A stretch of 64,000 nucleotides of DNA from NCBI GenBank assembly GCA_030295235.1, contig AP026167.1, forward strand, positions 744,001-808,000, given 5' to 3'. Origin of the DNA: Fistulifera solaris. Lineage: Eukaryota; Bacillariophyta; Bacillariophyceae; Naviculales; Stauroneidaceae. Below are positions 1-12,458 of this stretch, in pieces; within the stretch, counting starts at the first letter, position 1; each line of letters begins with the position of its first letter. The position numbers were made by a program, and so were the translations under genes. The notes beneath the pieces were generated by a model, which made no database searches, was not told where the DNA came from, and worked only from the letters and a program-made list of their open reading frames with translations.

Positions 1-1276
1 CTTGGTATCAATGCCGGCATCGGGACAGAATTCGTTGTTGTACCATTCAAAGTATTTCTGATTGTTTTCAAAAACAATGCTCGGAGCGACGGGATGCCAA
101 ATGGCCTTGTCGGGTAGCAATACAGGTTCCGCCGCGACGACTTTTTTCTTTTCCTTCCATACTGGCCTTGATGGGAGCGACATAATCTTGCCCGACCATG
201 GTAAGAAGCGACTCCAAGTTCTCGGGTGAACCACCGAGCCAATACTGAAAGGACATCATAAAGGTACGGGCATCCGCGGCCTTGTCACTGGGCAAGAATT
301 TGAGTACCTTGGGAAGAGTGCGCAACAACTTGAGCATACCTTCTTCAAAGGACGACCCATCTTCTTGTTTCTTTTTCTTCATGAAATCGGAAATGACACT
401 CTTGGATTGTCCCAAGTTTTTCATGGTAAACGATCCGACCTTGTTGAGACGCATGACTTCGGGCATGGAGGGGGAAGATGAGGACTGCATCGAGCTGATC
501 ACGTCGTGGCTGAACGACTTCGACGACTTTTTCGGCGAGTTCTTGCACGAAAATGAGCGACCCGATGAAGATATCGGCTTCATTGACATCTTTTTGAATT
601 GCTCAAAGGCATCATTGTTGCGGAGTTCTTCTAACAAATAACCGACACATTCGACGGCCATGTTATCGGATCCGGCGTTGATGCGTTTGACTGCAGCCGT
701 CATGGAAGACTGGTATTGACTTTCGAGAACGACGTAAACGACTTTCATGGTAGGTCTTCCACGAGGATCCTCGGGAATGACTCGCCGTTTGTCGGCGTTG
801 TTGGCTGTAAAGGCTCCCGCCATGGGACCGGAGGTCGTCGTAGGGTCCGTCACGACCATTGGCAAAGCGGATTTCGATCGGAACGAGGCTTTGGAAAGTC
901 CAGCAAAGGAGGTACCGGTACTGGTACTACTGGGTTGCCATCTGTAAGAAGCAAAAAGGAGAGAGGAATGAAAAGAATGAGAAGCAAGAAAGAAAGAAGG
1001 ATATGGAGCATAGAATATGAGAAGGAGAAAAAAAAGGAGAATCACCCAATGTTTGTGTGAACAGGATGCTTTCCTTCAAAACAAAAGGGATTGACTACAA
1101 TCTTTTTTGTGTCCACGAATGAACAATCCACCATTTCACGTTTCGTCGTCTTGCACATTCGTTCCAATCTCCTCCTCCTCCTCCGATGACAAAACAAAAG
1201 AAAAGAAAACAAAAACTTACGCTGTTGTGGCTCCCATGGCCAATAAGGCGATTGCGGCTGTTCGGAAATGAACCAT
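1..1276 (-). CDS. CHLH: Magnesium chelatase subunit H, N-terminal part (runs off left edge)
   Basis: Large subunit of Mg-chelatase, which binds protoporphyrin IX and inserts Mg2+ in plastid chlorophyll synthesis. Exon 1 (1221-1276) encodes [19 protein letters not shown], a signal peptide. A GT..AG intron (942-1220) follows, and exon 2 starts at 941 with a W, fitting the diatom plastid rule of an aromatic residue after cleavage. Family motifs are [67 protein letters not shown]-like, and after a frame change [12 protein letters not shown]. The ATG at 1276 begins the only frame giving a signal peptide. Three one-base frame changes are needed to keep the family sequence: in T5 at 591-595 (one base short), G5 at 470-474 (one extra) and T6 at 142-147 (one extra). 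Each lies in a run, so I read them as sequence errors. The C-terminal bulk of the roughly 1,300-residue protein lies outside the window. Confidence 0.88.
942..1220 (-). other. Intron of Mg-chelatase H between signal peptide and mature part
   Basis: The donor is GTAAGT and the acceptor is a pyrimidine-rich stretch ending TTACAG. Splicing joins MGATTA to [10 protein letters not shown] in one frame. At 279 bp it is the longest intron I could define here, and it separates the targeting exon from the catalytic protein. Confidence 0.8.
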
Positions 1277-2088
1277 CGTTTTACAACAATCCAACACGCT
1301 TCACTTCTATTCAATTATAAATAATGATACGTCTATATTGGTTTGGTTTAGTATTTGTATTAATGATTTCGTTGAAGGTCCTGTGCTTGAATTGAAGAAC
1401 AAAACTGCGTTGGTAGAAAACGACGACGACGACTGCCGAGGAAGATGAAGATAACAGATACTCCAATTATTATAACCTTTGCAAGGTTGTTGAAGTCCGA
1501 AGCTCCTCTTTAGGATACAACACTTGTAGAAGGACAGACGACGAAACGTGAAAAGAGAAAGAGTGACGTGTTGAAGTGCCCTTGTGTAAGGTGGGGGAGT
1601 TTTTGTGTACGTAGTATGTGTATCAGTGAAGAGTGTGGTCTGGTGTCGCATGCCCGAACTTACTACTACAACAACGAGTATTGGTACGACACCATTTAGG
1701 TTTTCATGCGACACATTGGCATCGGCTCACGTCTTCTCATCACGTTTCGCTCATTCCAAATTCCAACTCAGTGCCGACGAACAACATCCGTCGGTGGTCG
1801 GTTGGCGCCAAGGGGAGAAAAAATAAAATAATTAAGGCAAAGGTTATTGCACCCTCTTGCACCTCTTGCACTTGCGATCTGCGATCCTTTTTGCCATGTG
1901 TGCGAGAAACAAAAATAATGACGACGACAGCATGTCGTCATCACAGTCAACAAGTCACTGGTACCTGTTTCACAAGAAGAGCATCTATTATGACTCGAGT
2001 ATTTTTTTAACTTTCAACAATCAACCAGTCGAACATTACCTTTACTACTACTATTTTATGTTTTCAATTACAATAAACACCCCATCTT
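1277..2088. other. Intergenic region upstream of CHLH, downstream of the DUF2254 gene
   Basis: Both flanking genes point left, so this stretch holds the CHLH promoter and the 3' end of the DUF2254 gene. I see no conserved reading frame, only short open stretches and a GACGACGACGAC run near 1420. Confidence 0.5.
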
Positions 2089-3607
2089 TCACTCGCCGTT
2101 TGACGAAAAGAATGCTTTCTGCAGAAACTCCGATACAATCGTAGCATTCGATACAGGCTGTTCGGTCTCTTCTTGAAACGTTGTTTCAAATTCTTGTAAA
2201 TCGCGTAAATTCTCTCCGTCGCGGATTTTTACACTGTCACAAAGGGCGACCGATCGTAAGATATAATCGCGTAAATCATTCAAACTATTCAATTCCGGAC
2301 CATTCGCAGGAAAAGTACGACGGGCGACGACCATCCATTGTTCCAATTGAGCCAACGCCGTGGGAATGCGTTCGACATGAGGCGAGCGGGCCAAGATTAC
2401 GGCCAAGTCACCAAACAAACGAAGGCCCCGTCGACACACCGCCAGATCGTTTCCTCCATACAGTCGAATTCCGTCCAAAATAGAGAGAAGGTACGCGAAC
2501 GAGCGTTGTGGAGCACATAGACGAACTACGCCATCGGCGTCTTTCGCCCAAGGTGTGGCCAAATCTTCGCGAGCAATACTGGCCAAAACACCGGTTAAAG
2601 TGTCCATGCATTGAATTGCCGTGGTGGGGTCATTGATGCCAGGTGAAAGAGCTTTCATGGCAATGTCCGCCAGTTGTTGAATTCCGAGCGTTACATCAAA
2701 ATCACCTTCTCGTTGTTTCGTAATACAAACCACTTGAATAGCGAACAGTCCCAATGTCTGTTCCACAATTCGATCCTTGGTGTCATGATTCCTCGATTGA
2801 TTGTTCGATAAAGTAGAAAGAATTCGGCTTTCCAAGGTGGTGCCGTTCGTCTCTTGACTACTTTTCGCATCCCACACGTAACAGAGGGTCGTCCCGCGGT
2901 TCACATATTCTCCTATTTGGTACATGTACCTGACACAGACATCCATGGCCTCGGCTTGTTGTAAAATGCATTCGAATCGAAATACTTTTACGTAACCGGA
3001 CGTATCGCTCGTCACGGCATACGCATTCGGCGGAACATCGGGTAAACGTGTCACGGTTGCATCCATATAACGGAGACGACGAAGACGATCCGCCGCACTT
3101 AAAGCCGAGTTAGACGCGCGCTCCATAATGGATTCCAGACGGAATCCGACCATGAAAAAAGTGAATAAAGTTAATAAACGATCCCAATACACCCACCATT
3201 TGTACTGTAATACCATAAATCGCAACGAAGGGAACGTTCTCATTGTCAAATAAATAAAAGAAGAGAGTGTAACAGTACGAAAGTGCCCCAACATTCACCG
3301 AGATGACCATCTTCGAGACCGGATCTTTAATGAATTCGTCAAGCAAACGAGCGGAAAACAATTGCGTGGCGAGTTGAACACTCAATACCGTCAGAGAGAA
3401 TGTTAGCGTCATGATGGGAACGGCAGCATTTGTCAGTAAACTAATCATCTGCAAAGCTTGATCCAGTAATTCTTCCTCACTGTTCTTGGTGATTTGTCCT
3501 AGCGAAACGGCGAGTAGCGCGTTCACCAATCCCCAGCACAGCGGGCCTGCTACAAACGATTCGCTGTTCCATGGTGTATAATTTCGAATCCAAATAGTGT
3601 TCAACAT
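2089..3607 (-). CDS. DUF2254-family predicted membrane protein
   Basis: Roughly 505-residue integral membrane protein of the DUF2254 family; no biochemical role is known to me. The N-terminal half has about four membrane spans, including motifs typical of the family (LAVQLATQLFS-like, VGVLGSFINFIHFF). The soluble C-terminal half carries the hallmark ALSPGINDPTTAIQCMD. The first ATG in the conserved frame is at 3607 (MLNTIWIRN). A longer open frame reaches GTG at 3754, but it has no ATG. The first and second halves lie in different frames; dropping one base of the A6 run at 3155-3160 joins FINFIHFF to MVGFRLESIMERA, where family members are continuous. I take this as a sequence error, though a broken gene is possible. 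DUF2254 is mainly a bacterial family, so an old transfer is a reasonable but untested idea. Confidence 0.75.
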
Positions 3608-3987
3608 GGATAGGACGAAATGAAGGAAAATGAACGACCCTTCTCGGCAGCATGAGGGAAATAATGAGAAACAAATCTTCTTCGGAAATCGGAAGGGAGA
3701 TGACTTTTTACTGTGAATGGAGGAGTAGAAGACGACGTAGAAGATGCTAGTCACGGAGTATAAAGCATACGGAGTACTAAATTGTGTTCGTCATTTTTAG
3801 CAAGCAAGAGAGGATGATAACAGAGGCGAAGTGCGAAGTTAATTGTCAATCATCTAATACCTTCGGCTCCATCTCTTTCGACCACGTGCGTCTCTACTCA
3901 TGTTCAGTGCCACCACCAGACAGTAGACTCCCAATGTAAAGCTTCCCACAGCAACAGTGCCCCAGAAATATTTGTGGCCAACAGTGT
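3608..3987. other. Intergenic region between DUF2254 gene and PPIP5K
   Basis: Holds the 3' end of the PPIP5K gene and the start region of the DUF2254 gene. A TACGGAGTA word at about 3768 recurs elsewhere in the window (20.9, 41.4 and 59.9 kb). No gene is seen. Confidence 0.45.
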
Positions 3988-6900
3988 CTAGAGACCGGTT
4001 TGTCGAAGTATTTTCTTTTCCGAGTCCTCCTCGTCTTTCTTCGACGAAGCGTCGCCATCATCAGTTCGTGCGTCTTTACCTAATATCTCGTCAGCTTCTG
4101 TTTCAGTCAAACCACTGGCAGTTCTGGAATGGCGGCCTTCCTCGGTGTGTTCGAACTCAAGACTCATCATTTGTCTGGTGTCTTCCGAGAATGCACGAAG
4201 TAGCTGACCACGAGTTACAGCTGGTTCCTCTCGCTTCTTTACTTTTTGAAAGTCGATCGCTTTATGTTGCTCTGTGGGTTCACCCATGGATGACGCATCA
4301 ACTGTCAGATCGTCGTTCTTGCTGGGTCCGCCCGCTATTATTACTTTCTCCAAGAAATCCTCAACATCTTGACAAGTAAGATCCGGACGGCCAATCATCT
4401 GTAGAGGGGCAGTGTCGAAGCGGGACGTGTCTCTATCACGTTCCTTTTCGTGCATGTGAAACGGCGTCGCCGTAGCTCCAGGGCTGAAAAGAATTTCTAC
4501 ACGAAAGCGTTTAGGATCGTCCATAGGGCGACGAGCATCTTCAAATACTCTCATAATGATTTGAGTAAGGTAGCACAGTTCCGGTGTACTATTGATGATA
4601 GAAATTCCTTCTTTAGACAGGACAGATTTCTGATCCTCCGAGCTGCAGAAGCGGAGGACACTCAACACGGTGTGCAAGTGCGACTCTGAGGTAAAATACA
4701 ATCGTGTCCGCACGCGCCGGCCAAGCGAATTGATGTTGAGATCACTTTGGTAAGCCAAATTGATCAGATACCGCATATCGACTTCGTTGTCCTTTCGAGC
4801 AATATTGAGGTCATACTTAATCTTCTCCAAAAGCCCATGGCATATCTTGACGCCAACACTGCGTTTCTCCGGAATTGTCGTTCCATATTCTTGGGGAACT
4901 ACGCAGTCGGCCATAGGCTTGGCTAGATCATACAATCGGTGCAAGGTATCAGATAGACCCAGGTGTGGATTGTGCAGTATATCAAACCGAACATTATCGT
5001 GAATATCAGGAATACGGGACAGATCGAACTTGTCTTTCTCAGCATCGTAAAGACGTTCGTATATGAATCTCCACCGCTCGATTAATTCAAGTAGCGTCTC
5101 GCCTTTGTAAAGTTTCACGCCACTCAAAGCAACATCGTCGTCTGTTCTACCTTTCAAGCCTTCGCCTCCTTCGATGCGTCTTTCGTCGCCACTTCCCATC
5201 TCATCTAACATCTCTCCAAGTTGGGTCAGAAGCTCGCACATCGTTTTGTGTATCATAAACAAGTTATTGCGGGGATTGCCAATAGAAATCAATGCACTGC
5301 GCAAGGATGTAAGTTGGGACGGACCGGCGATGCTGTCCAGTTCTTCGTCACTCATTTTATCGAGATCAATGTCGCGCTGTAAATTTGTACATATCTTTTC
5401 TTTGAATGCACCGATTTCATTCTTTACCTCTTCGTTACCAGACGGATCGAGCATGTGCATGCTACCCTTTTCCTTGTGGACAAGAGAAACCAATATAGGT
5501 GGCAAGTCCCCCTCAAGCTCCAACAATCCTTTTGCAAATGCAGCAGCCGTTTTCATGACGCGACCTTCGTCACTTGTTTTGATTTTGAGATCGTGACGAA
5601 AAGTAGAGTGCAGTCGTAGAATGCCTCCACCTGGGGCGTCTGGATACATCTCTTGGCGCAGCCTTTGTCCTAGACGAACCGATTGCTTTTCTCCAAGCTT
5701 GGTCAAATCTGTGTGAATTAGTTAGCAAAACGTAGAAAGAAGAGAGAATGTAAACACTGAATCGATCCGTTCACTTACTGCCGCCCCACTTCAAAATTAA
5801 TTGAACTTCTATGCATTTCTGTTTCGTTTCCCCACTTTCGTCTGTAATAAAGTCGAACTTACGAGGCTTGATTTGCAATTTACGATTCACTGAATTGCAA
5901 ACAGGATGAGACGCCAATCGAATTTAAGTTTGATAGTCGTGCAGGGGCTAAATCATACTTACATCCTACAATTTTCCACCGTTCCAAAATGTCGCGCATA
6001 TGCATTAGTTGATATCGAAGACTCTCCGTCTGACTGTTTCGTTCCAACTCTGCGAGAGTGGTTTTCACAGTTTCGAGGAACTCAGTCAAGGGTGCTTTGG
6101 CTTTTACTTTTAAATCTTTGGTACAATTCTTAACACTGAAAAATGGTAAGGTACGCGTAAGAACAAATAGCAATAGAGAGGCGCACCCGACTCGTTTACT
6201 CACTGACGGTGAAAATATTCAAGTATGTGGGGTTCACTCATGTTCACCTTCAGCTTTTGCTTTGGTGTTCGATCTCCATGGCGAATAATGGCAACGACAC
6301 AGCGGAGTTCCTCCTGATGTGGTTCTTGCAGAGAAATGGATAGCCTGCGTTTCTTGTCGACCTGTTCTTCGGATTCGGAACTATGCACAGATGATGGAGC
6401 CATTGAGGCTGGTACGGACGTCAAATTTCCCGGAAAATCGCGAACTGGTAAAGCTCCTTCATCAAGGGTTGCTGCCGCAGTCATAGACATTTCGCCCGCA
6501 TCGGAGCGATTAGGCGATGCATTCGGTTCACCCTTCATACTCTGAGAGTCAATGTCGTCGGAATCATCTTTTGCCGGTTCGCCCTGCAGCATCCACGCCG
6601 CTCTGGATAAAAACGTCCCTTGTTTCTTTGACGAAGTGTCATCTGCTATATCGTCATCGCGGTGATTTGTTGTTTTGACCAAAGGATCCAGGGTCGATAT
6701 CGTTCGCAATGCGGAGGGCCTTAGTAGAGCAAGAATATGCTCAGAAAGGATTTGTGCACAGTCGTCATAATACTTCCTTTTGCATGAGAAATAAGCTTTT
6801 GTAAGTAATACAGGCATTGTCATGCTCATTCCTAATGGCCATGAAAGTACTTACCTACTATTCTTCACAAACGAGAACCCATTAACGTCACACACGTACG

Positions 6901-8031
6901 AGACGACCGTGTGCCCCTCCTGGACTCTCAAAATGTCGAAACCACAGACGAACTGCTTGAATACTAACACAATACGACGAGCAATTTCTTTTTCTCGGTA
7001 GGTCAAAATGACGGGAAATCGCACCTCCTTCCCATCGGAATTCCGCTCCACTTTGCCATCAACCGTAGGAGACTTTCTGGCTTCGGCATGTCCGTATTCG
7101 GGGCCAACGGTATACATTTTGACATCCGTGCCTTGTGTTTCTACAAACTCTTCGTAAATATAACTTCCATCTCTGCGCACTTCGTTAATATCGGGATAAA
7201 ACTCGGAAGATCGATTGCCTATTTTCCGGAAGAGCTTTTTGCAACCGCCTCCTGCACTCGTGGGATAGTAAATACAAATCTTGTGATCTGAAAGAAGGCG
7301 TGTCAGTAACACTACTGAGAGTTCACCAATCCGGTCTAGTGGTACTACGTACCTTCGGCATTCACTGGCTTTTCGACAAACGGCTTGTGTATCGTGATTC
7401 CATTGACTTCAATATGGTCATCAAATTCTTGCACTTCCTGATTTCGATTGCCATTCCCATCACCCGTTCCCGTAGATACATACCCATCTCGACTCAGATA
7501 CGCATGCCTGGGGACATCGATCCCTGACGCTTCCAGTAAATCGTAAACTCTGCGGCGATCTTGCAGTAATTCTTGCATATCGAGATCATTCAAGATAAGC
7601 GGTTTCCGCAATGCTACGTATTCTTTCGCTTTCGGTAGAGGGTAGTTTTTACTAAAGAAAGCAATCAAAACATCGCAAACGGGCCATTCCTCTACCGGTT
7701 TATTGAGAATGACGTCGTCACCGAAAAAGACCACACGAAAGTGATCTTCATCGAGTCGACTAAGAATCTCGGCCATGGGTTTCGAGCGAGCTTTCTTGTC
7801 CATGGCGCAAATCCCCAGACGGATACAGCCATTGCAGTTTTCTTGTTCTTCTTTGGAGTCTTCTTCACTAACTGGCATGGAATCTTGTACAGCTGCTATG
7901 ATTCGTGCTGGCGATACTGTTTCCGTGTTGAGAAGAATCTCTGCACCGTTGGACTCGGTTGCCGGTGTTGCTTCGACGCTTTCCGGCAATTGATCTCCCG
8001 TGGATACATTCGTGTCTTTATCCTCTGTCAT
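3988..8031 (-). CDS. VIP1: Diphosphoinositol pentakisphosphate kinase (PPIP5K/Vip1), six exons
   Basis: Bifunctional enzyme that makes inositol pyrophosphates (1-phosphorylation of IP6/5-IP7) and carries a histidine-acid-phosphatase-like domain. Exons on the minus strand are 7353-8031, 6855-7287, 6204-6776, 5963-6135, 5779-5889 and 3988-5708; all introns are GT..AG, 65-78 bp, and the sum is 3,690 nt (1,229 aa), close to the family size. The ATP-grasp kinase half shows [62 protein letters not shown]-like, [20 protein letters not shown] and [20 protein letters not shown]. The phosphatase half begins [15 protein letters not shown] and continues [10 protein letters not shown] and LILKWGGNLT. A low-complexity acidic insert lies between [10 protein letters not shown] and the RHGDRTP motif. 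No frame breaks were found. Upstream lies a divergent CDPK gene with a 317-bp shared promoter region. Confidence 0.93.
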
Positions 8032-8348
8032 CTTCGTTCGGTTGTGTCAATGCTTGCTTGGATATTGAGCTGCTAGTTTGTAAAGTGTCAAGTAACATCA
8101 AAGCATCATCCAAGAGGATGAAATAAGCGTGCACTGTAATGTAGTGTGGTGGCACTTTGATGTGTGGAAAGTGGTGCGATACTTTGGCGATAAGCGGCGT
8201 GTCGGGAGGCTTCAACCGCTACGACACTTTTACGTTTCGCAAGATTCATAGAGGTTCGAGGGGTTCGAATTGCGGGTGATGTTGTAATAAACGAAAGTTG
8301 ATGAGAAAGTGGCATTAAATCGACTAGAATGTCAAGCTAACATGAACT
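8032..8348. promoter_or_regulatory. Divergent promoter region between PPIP5K and a CDPK gene
   Basis: The two start codons lie 317 bp apart on opposite strands, so this short stretch must hold both promoters. No specific motif could be named with confidence. Confidence 0.5.
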
Positions 8349-10163
8349 ATGGGCCAGCAACACAGCCACAGAAGGCGGTCGTTACCTGTATCACGACGTA
8401 GCCGTTTAGGGAGTTCGGAACGCAGTCGCGAAAGAGAAGGACTGTCACGCAGCAAGTCCGTCCATGAAAATCTCGTTAGAGAGCGCGGCAAGAAAGTATT
8501 GATCGAAGATGTCTATGAAGTCGTAGGAAAAATAGGCCACGGGGCGCTGTGTGAAGTATACAAGCTACAGAAGAATAAGGAGAAAATAGGAGGGAGTTCT
8601 CGACCCGAGCTTCAGCGCAAAAAAATTCTCGATTTCGGGCGGTCTCTAAGTGACAACAAGACTGTCAGACTGAAAAAGGAGAAATCCTTCCAGCTGAATC
8701 CTCTGTACTTTGCCCTCAAGGTCATCAATTTGAAAAGGGTAAAAGAGGATAAAATCGATCAGCTCAAGAATGAAATAAAGTGCGTACAAGTGCCATTGCG
8801 CTCGTTTTTGTCTCTCATTGGTGCGTTGTCACTAACTATTCTTTAGGCTTCTACGAACAATGGATCATATGAACATCATCAATGCATACGAAACTTTCCA
8901 GGATAAGGCGAGTAAGAAGCTAATGATTGTAATGGAACTTTGTACCGGCGGAGATCTATACGAACGGCTGCCGTACTCGGAAGAACAGGCGGCAACTATC
9001 GCCAAACAAATCTTGAGCGCAGTTTCGTACATGCACCAACGGAATATTATACATCGCGACATCAAAATGGAGAACGTCCTTTATGAGAGTAATCATCCAA
9101 ATGCCCTCATAAAACTGATCGATTTTGGCTTGTCGAAGGAATAGTAAGTAAATGGGTGGGAGATGTCAGTGGGTCCTTTTCTAATGGCGTGTCAATCCTT
9201 CGTAGCGACTCGTCGCAAAAGATCTTTTCTCAGAACGAGTTGGAACTCTTTACAGCATGAGTCCTGAGACCATGAAAGGAGCCTACGATGCGAAGGCCGA
9301 CTTATGGTCGATTGGTATTTGCATTTACATACTGTTGGCAGCGGGGCATAAGCCTTTCGATGGAAAAGATCCAAAGGAATTGGTGCAAAAAGTTCTTAAA
9401 GCAGATTACAATTTTGAATCTCCTAAATCTTGGGATTCAATATCATCGATGGCAAAAACATTCATTGGCTCCTTGTTAGTAGTCGATCCAGAGAAGAGAC
9501 CTTCAGCCGCCAAAGCATGTAACCATAAGTGGATAAGAAGTTTCGCCGTCGTAGAGCATGCTTCAGACGATTTGAAGAAATCTGTCCGGAAATCCCTGAT
9601 CCGCTATGCTAATTTTGGATCTTTTCGAAGACTTGCGCTGAATGTGATTGCGAAACGATCCACTTCTGATGAAATTTTCCAGCTTCGAAAAGTGTTTCAA
9701 GAGTTCGATACCTTGAACACGGGTACTCTCACTTTACATGTGTTCGAAGCAGCATTATTGTCCTTGAATTTCAGCCGTGAGGAAATCGCGAAAATATTCA
9801 AGTCCTTGGATGTGAACCGTAACGATGCAGTAAACTTTACAGAATTCCTGGCGGCATGCCTTGAAGCTCAAGGTGACTTGGCAGAATACCGAATAGCTGA
9901 GGCTTTTGACTTGTTGGATTTTGACGACACCGGCTACATTACCCGTGACAACCTTCGCAAACTACTGGGAGACTACTCGTCTGAAAAATACATTGATCGG
10001 TTACTTGCGGAAGCCAGCAGCAATGGCAAAATTTCATAGTAAGTGACATACGATGAAGGCAACTGGTTGTTGTCGGTGCACCTCTCACTTTTAAAACGCT
10101 ATCAAATCCAGCAAAGAATTTCTCAACGTGTTTGCCGATCAAATGCCTCGACGACAGTCGTAA
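8349..10163 (+). CDS. Calcium-dependent protein kinase (CDPK), copy A
   Basis: Ser/Thr kinase fused to calmodulin-like EF hands, acting in Ca2+ signalling. Exons are 8349-8779, 8847-9143, 9206-10038 and 10112-10163, with introns of 62-73 bp. The N terminus MGQQHSH fits N-myristoylation, suggesting membrane attachment. The kinase shows a glycine loop (GKIGHGALCEVY), a long basic insert, ALKVINL, HRDIKMENVL, DFGLSKE, then MSPETMKGAYDAKADLWS. EF-hand loops follow: DTLNTGTLTL, DVNRNDAVNF, DFDDTGYITR, and a weak fourth ending NGKISYKEF; several lack perfect acidic residues, so not all may bind Ca2+. Between 9206 and 9257 the frame changes: exon 3 enters as YDSSQKIF and the conserved SERVGTLYSMSPE lies one frame away. 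One more T in the T4 run at 9225-9228 restores it. This break in the activation segment resembles the other run-length breaks here. Confidence 0.85.
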
Positions 10164-10536
10164 GGGAATTGACATCGACAGGATAAAGGGATTCAAACAA
10201 ACTGCTGCTAGCATCCACAGATTAACTCGGCTAGTGAGCTACCGCGGTGGTAGTTGACAACGAACAGTGGCACCAACAATAACAACTCTCGAAAGGAAAT
10301 TAGTTTAGTCTGGTCCGCGACCCACGATACCTGATAGAACCTGCTACGCAACGAACGCACGCTATCTCAGAGTAATAAACGAGACACGTTGCTTGAAAGA
10401 TTGAGTAAAGCAAGGAATGTGATCCACATGCAACAACACCTTACCTCGCGAATGAAAACTAGAATCTGTATAAATCAAATACATTAAGCCGTTATTAAAC
10501 TGGAAACTATGGCCGTAACACATACCACGGATGGCA
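10164..10536. other. Convergent 3' region between the two CDPK genes
   Basis: The two kinase genes end facing each other 373 bp apart. The stretch should hold both 3' untranslated regions and terminators. No gene was seen. Confidence 0.45.
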
Positions 10537-12332
10537 CTAGCGAGTCTTTGATGCATGAATCGATCCTCCATCTAGAGCTACTTTTTCAACCGCCAAGTGC
10601 ATTTGGTTTCGAAACGCTTCTAAAAATTCTTTGTAGGATATCTTTCCATCCTTGTCGATGTCAGCGCTTGTCATCATCTCATCTACTTGCTCTTTTGTGC
10701 ACTGATCCCCCAAAAAGTCTTTTTAGATTCTGGCGACTGATATAGCCAGAATCGTCTGCGTCGATGCGATCAAAGGCTTCCGCAATGCGATCTTCGCCGA
10801 TGTGCCCGTGTGCCTCAATAGTCGCCGCCAAAAACTAGGTGGCATCAGTGACCTTTTATTTGTCTCACCAAACATCAACACAGCTTATAATTGACTCACC
10901 TCTGTCCACATGATATGTCCATTCTGGTTGAGATCAACACTATCAAAAATTTCTGCCAACGTATCTTCCGGGTAATTCATCTTTTCCAATGCCTGCCGGA
11001 ATTCGTCGAATGAAAGAACGCCATCCTGAGTTTTGTCGAACTCCTGAAAGATACTTCGAAGTTTTTGCATCTCAGCAGTGGTGGAACGATGAGCAATCAC
11101 TGTGAGGGCTAATTTCTTCAATCGCGAAGTGTGACGGTAATTGAGCAGACTTCCATCCACCTTAGAAAGCACCTCCTCCGACGGCATTTCATCGGGCAAG
11201 CGTTCTCTATTGACAATCCACTTGTGACCAAGAGCTTGTGCCGCATCAAGCCTTTCTTTGGGATCCACAACAATGAGTTTGCTGATGAAATCTTTGGCAT
11301 CCTCGGAAACGTTACTCCACACCGGCGACTCGAAACTATATTTGCAACGCATGATTTGATCGATCAAGACGCTTCTTCGCTTATCGTAAAAGGGCTTTAC
11401 GGAAGAGCACATCATGAAGGCAATAACACCCACAGCCCAAAGATCCGCTTCCGCTGAGTAGTTTCCCAGAAGGACTTGCGGCGACATGGTGTAAATCGTT
11501 CCAACACGCTCCGTCATGGTTCCCGTCTTGCCAATGAACTTTTTCGACAAGCCAAAGTCGATGATTTTTATTGCCGCGTCTTGTGCAGTGCTTTCAAACA
11601 TGATATTTTCATACTTTGGAGGTGGCGGATCAGTGAGTGCTGATTGGAATAAAGACATTGTTGCAAGCTTTAACTCACCTTTAGATCTCTGTGAACAACC
11701 CCGTGATTGTGCATGTAACGAATGGCTTGTAATATGCTGGCTGCAAGATGAGCGAAAAGGAATTTTAGGCAATCCTCAGATAATCGATCAACCATTGGAA
11801 AGAAAACACTTACTCGTAATCCGTCCAGCTTGCTTTTCCGTGTATGGAGACCGGGTATAAAGATCACCCCCAGCACATAAATCCATAACAAGATAAATCT
11901 GCTTTTTCTGCGTATATACTTCATGAGGCCGAACGATGTTCGGATGATCAAGGTTGCGAAGAATATCAATTTCATTTTGAGCTCTTCAATGAAAGCGGGA
12001 GAAATGCGATCTAACATAATCCGTTTCATCCCGTAGAGAAAGTCGTCTGTATGTTCTGAGACATGCAGTGGTTGTACTGAATGCTTGTCATGCTTCAGAA
12101 AGCGAAACAATTTCATCAAGCCCTTCTGTTTCCTCGGTCGAAACGCAGAACCACCAACTTGGCTTTTTCGAATTTGAACTTTAAAGACTGCGCCCATGGA
12201 GCCTTCCCCCAGCACTTGAACTACCTCATACTTTCGGAAAGGATCGTCGTTATCGATCTCTCGCAAAATGTTCGAGTGGATTGACGTTGAGTTCTCGCTA
12301 TTCGTCGGTGAGTGCTGGGACCGCGACAGCAT
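10537..12332 (-). CDS. Calcium-dependent protein kinase (CDPK), copy B
   Basis: Second CDPK, convergent with copy A. Exons on the minus strand are 11814-12332, 11679-11740, 11613 down to 10900, and 10834 down to 10537; all four-exon joins use GT..AG introns of 65-73 bp. The kinase shows VLGEGSMGAVFKV, YGMKRIML, VVHRDLKYENIM, DFGLSKKF, ERVGTIYTMSPQVL and YSAEADLWAVGV. EF hands: DKTQDGVLSF, DLNQNGHIMW, DADDSGYISR and, after a frame change, DIDKDGKISY. All four are nearer consensus than in copy A. Two frame changes are needed: one base short in T4 at 11975-11978 (restores LKNEIDILRNLDHPNIVRPHE) and one extra in the run at 10707-10716 (restores LLGDQCTKEQVDEMM). The chosen start is MLSRSQHSP at 12332; an in-frame ATG at 12458 would add a basic 42-residue leader. 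It lacks the MG myristoylation start of copy A. Confidence 0.82.
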
Positions 12333-12458
12333 GTTTCGTTGCTTTTGAAATAGAATGATTGCGGTGACTTCTAAATACGGAAACGTAACACGAGTCGCGC
12401 AATGCGGTCTTCTTCTCTTTTTCTGACGCCCTTTGGTCTTTGGTGCCTTCCTTGACAC

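Noticed and set aside
8240-8290. tRNA-like GGTTCGAATT word
   Set aside because: No matching acceptor stem, D-arm or anticodon arm at the right spacing; it lies in a promoter region.
9144-9256. Alternative splice choice to avoid the frame change in CDPK copy A
   Set aside because: I tried every AG in 9180-9235 with the available donors; none gives both the conserved SERVGTLYSMSPE and an open exon.
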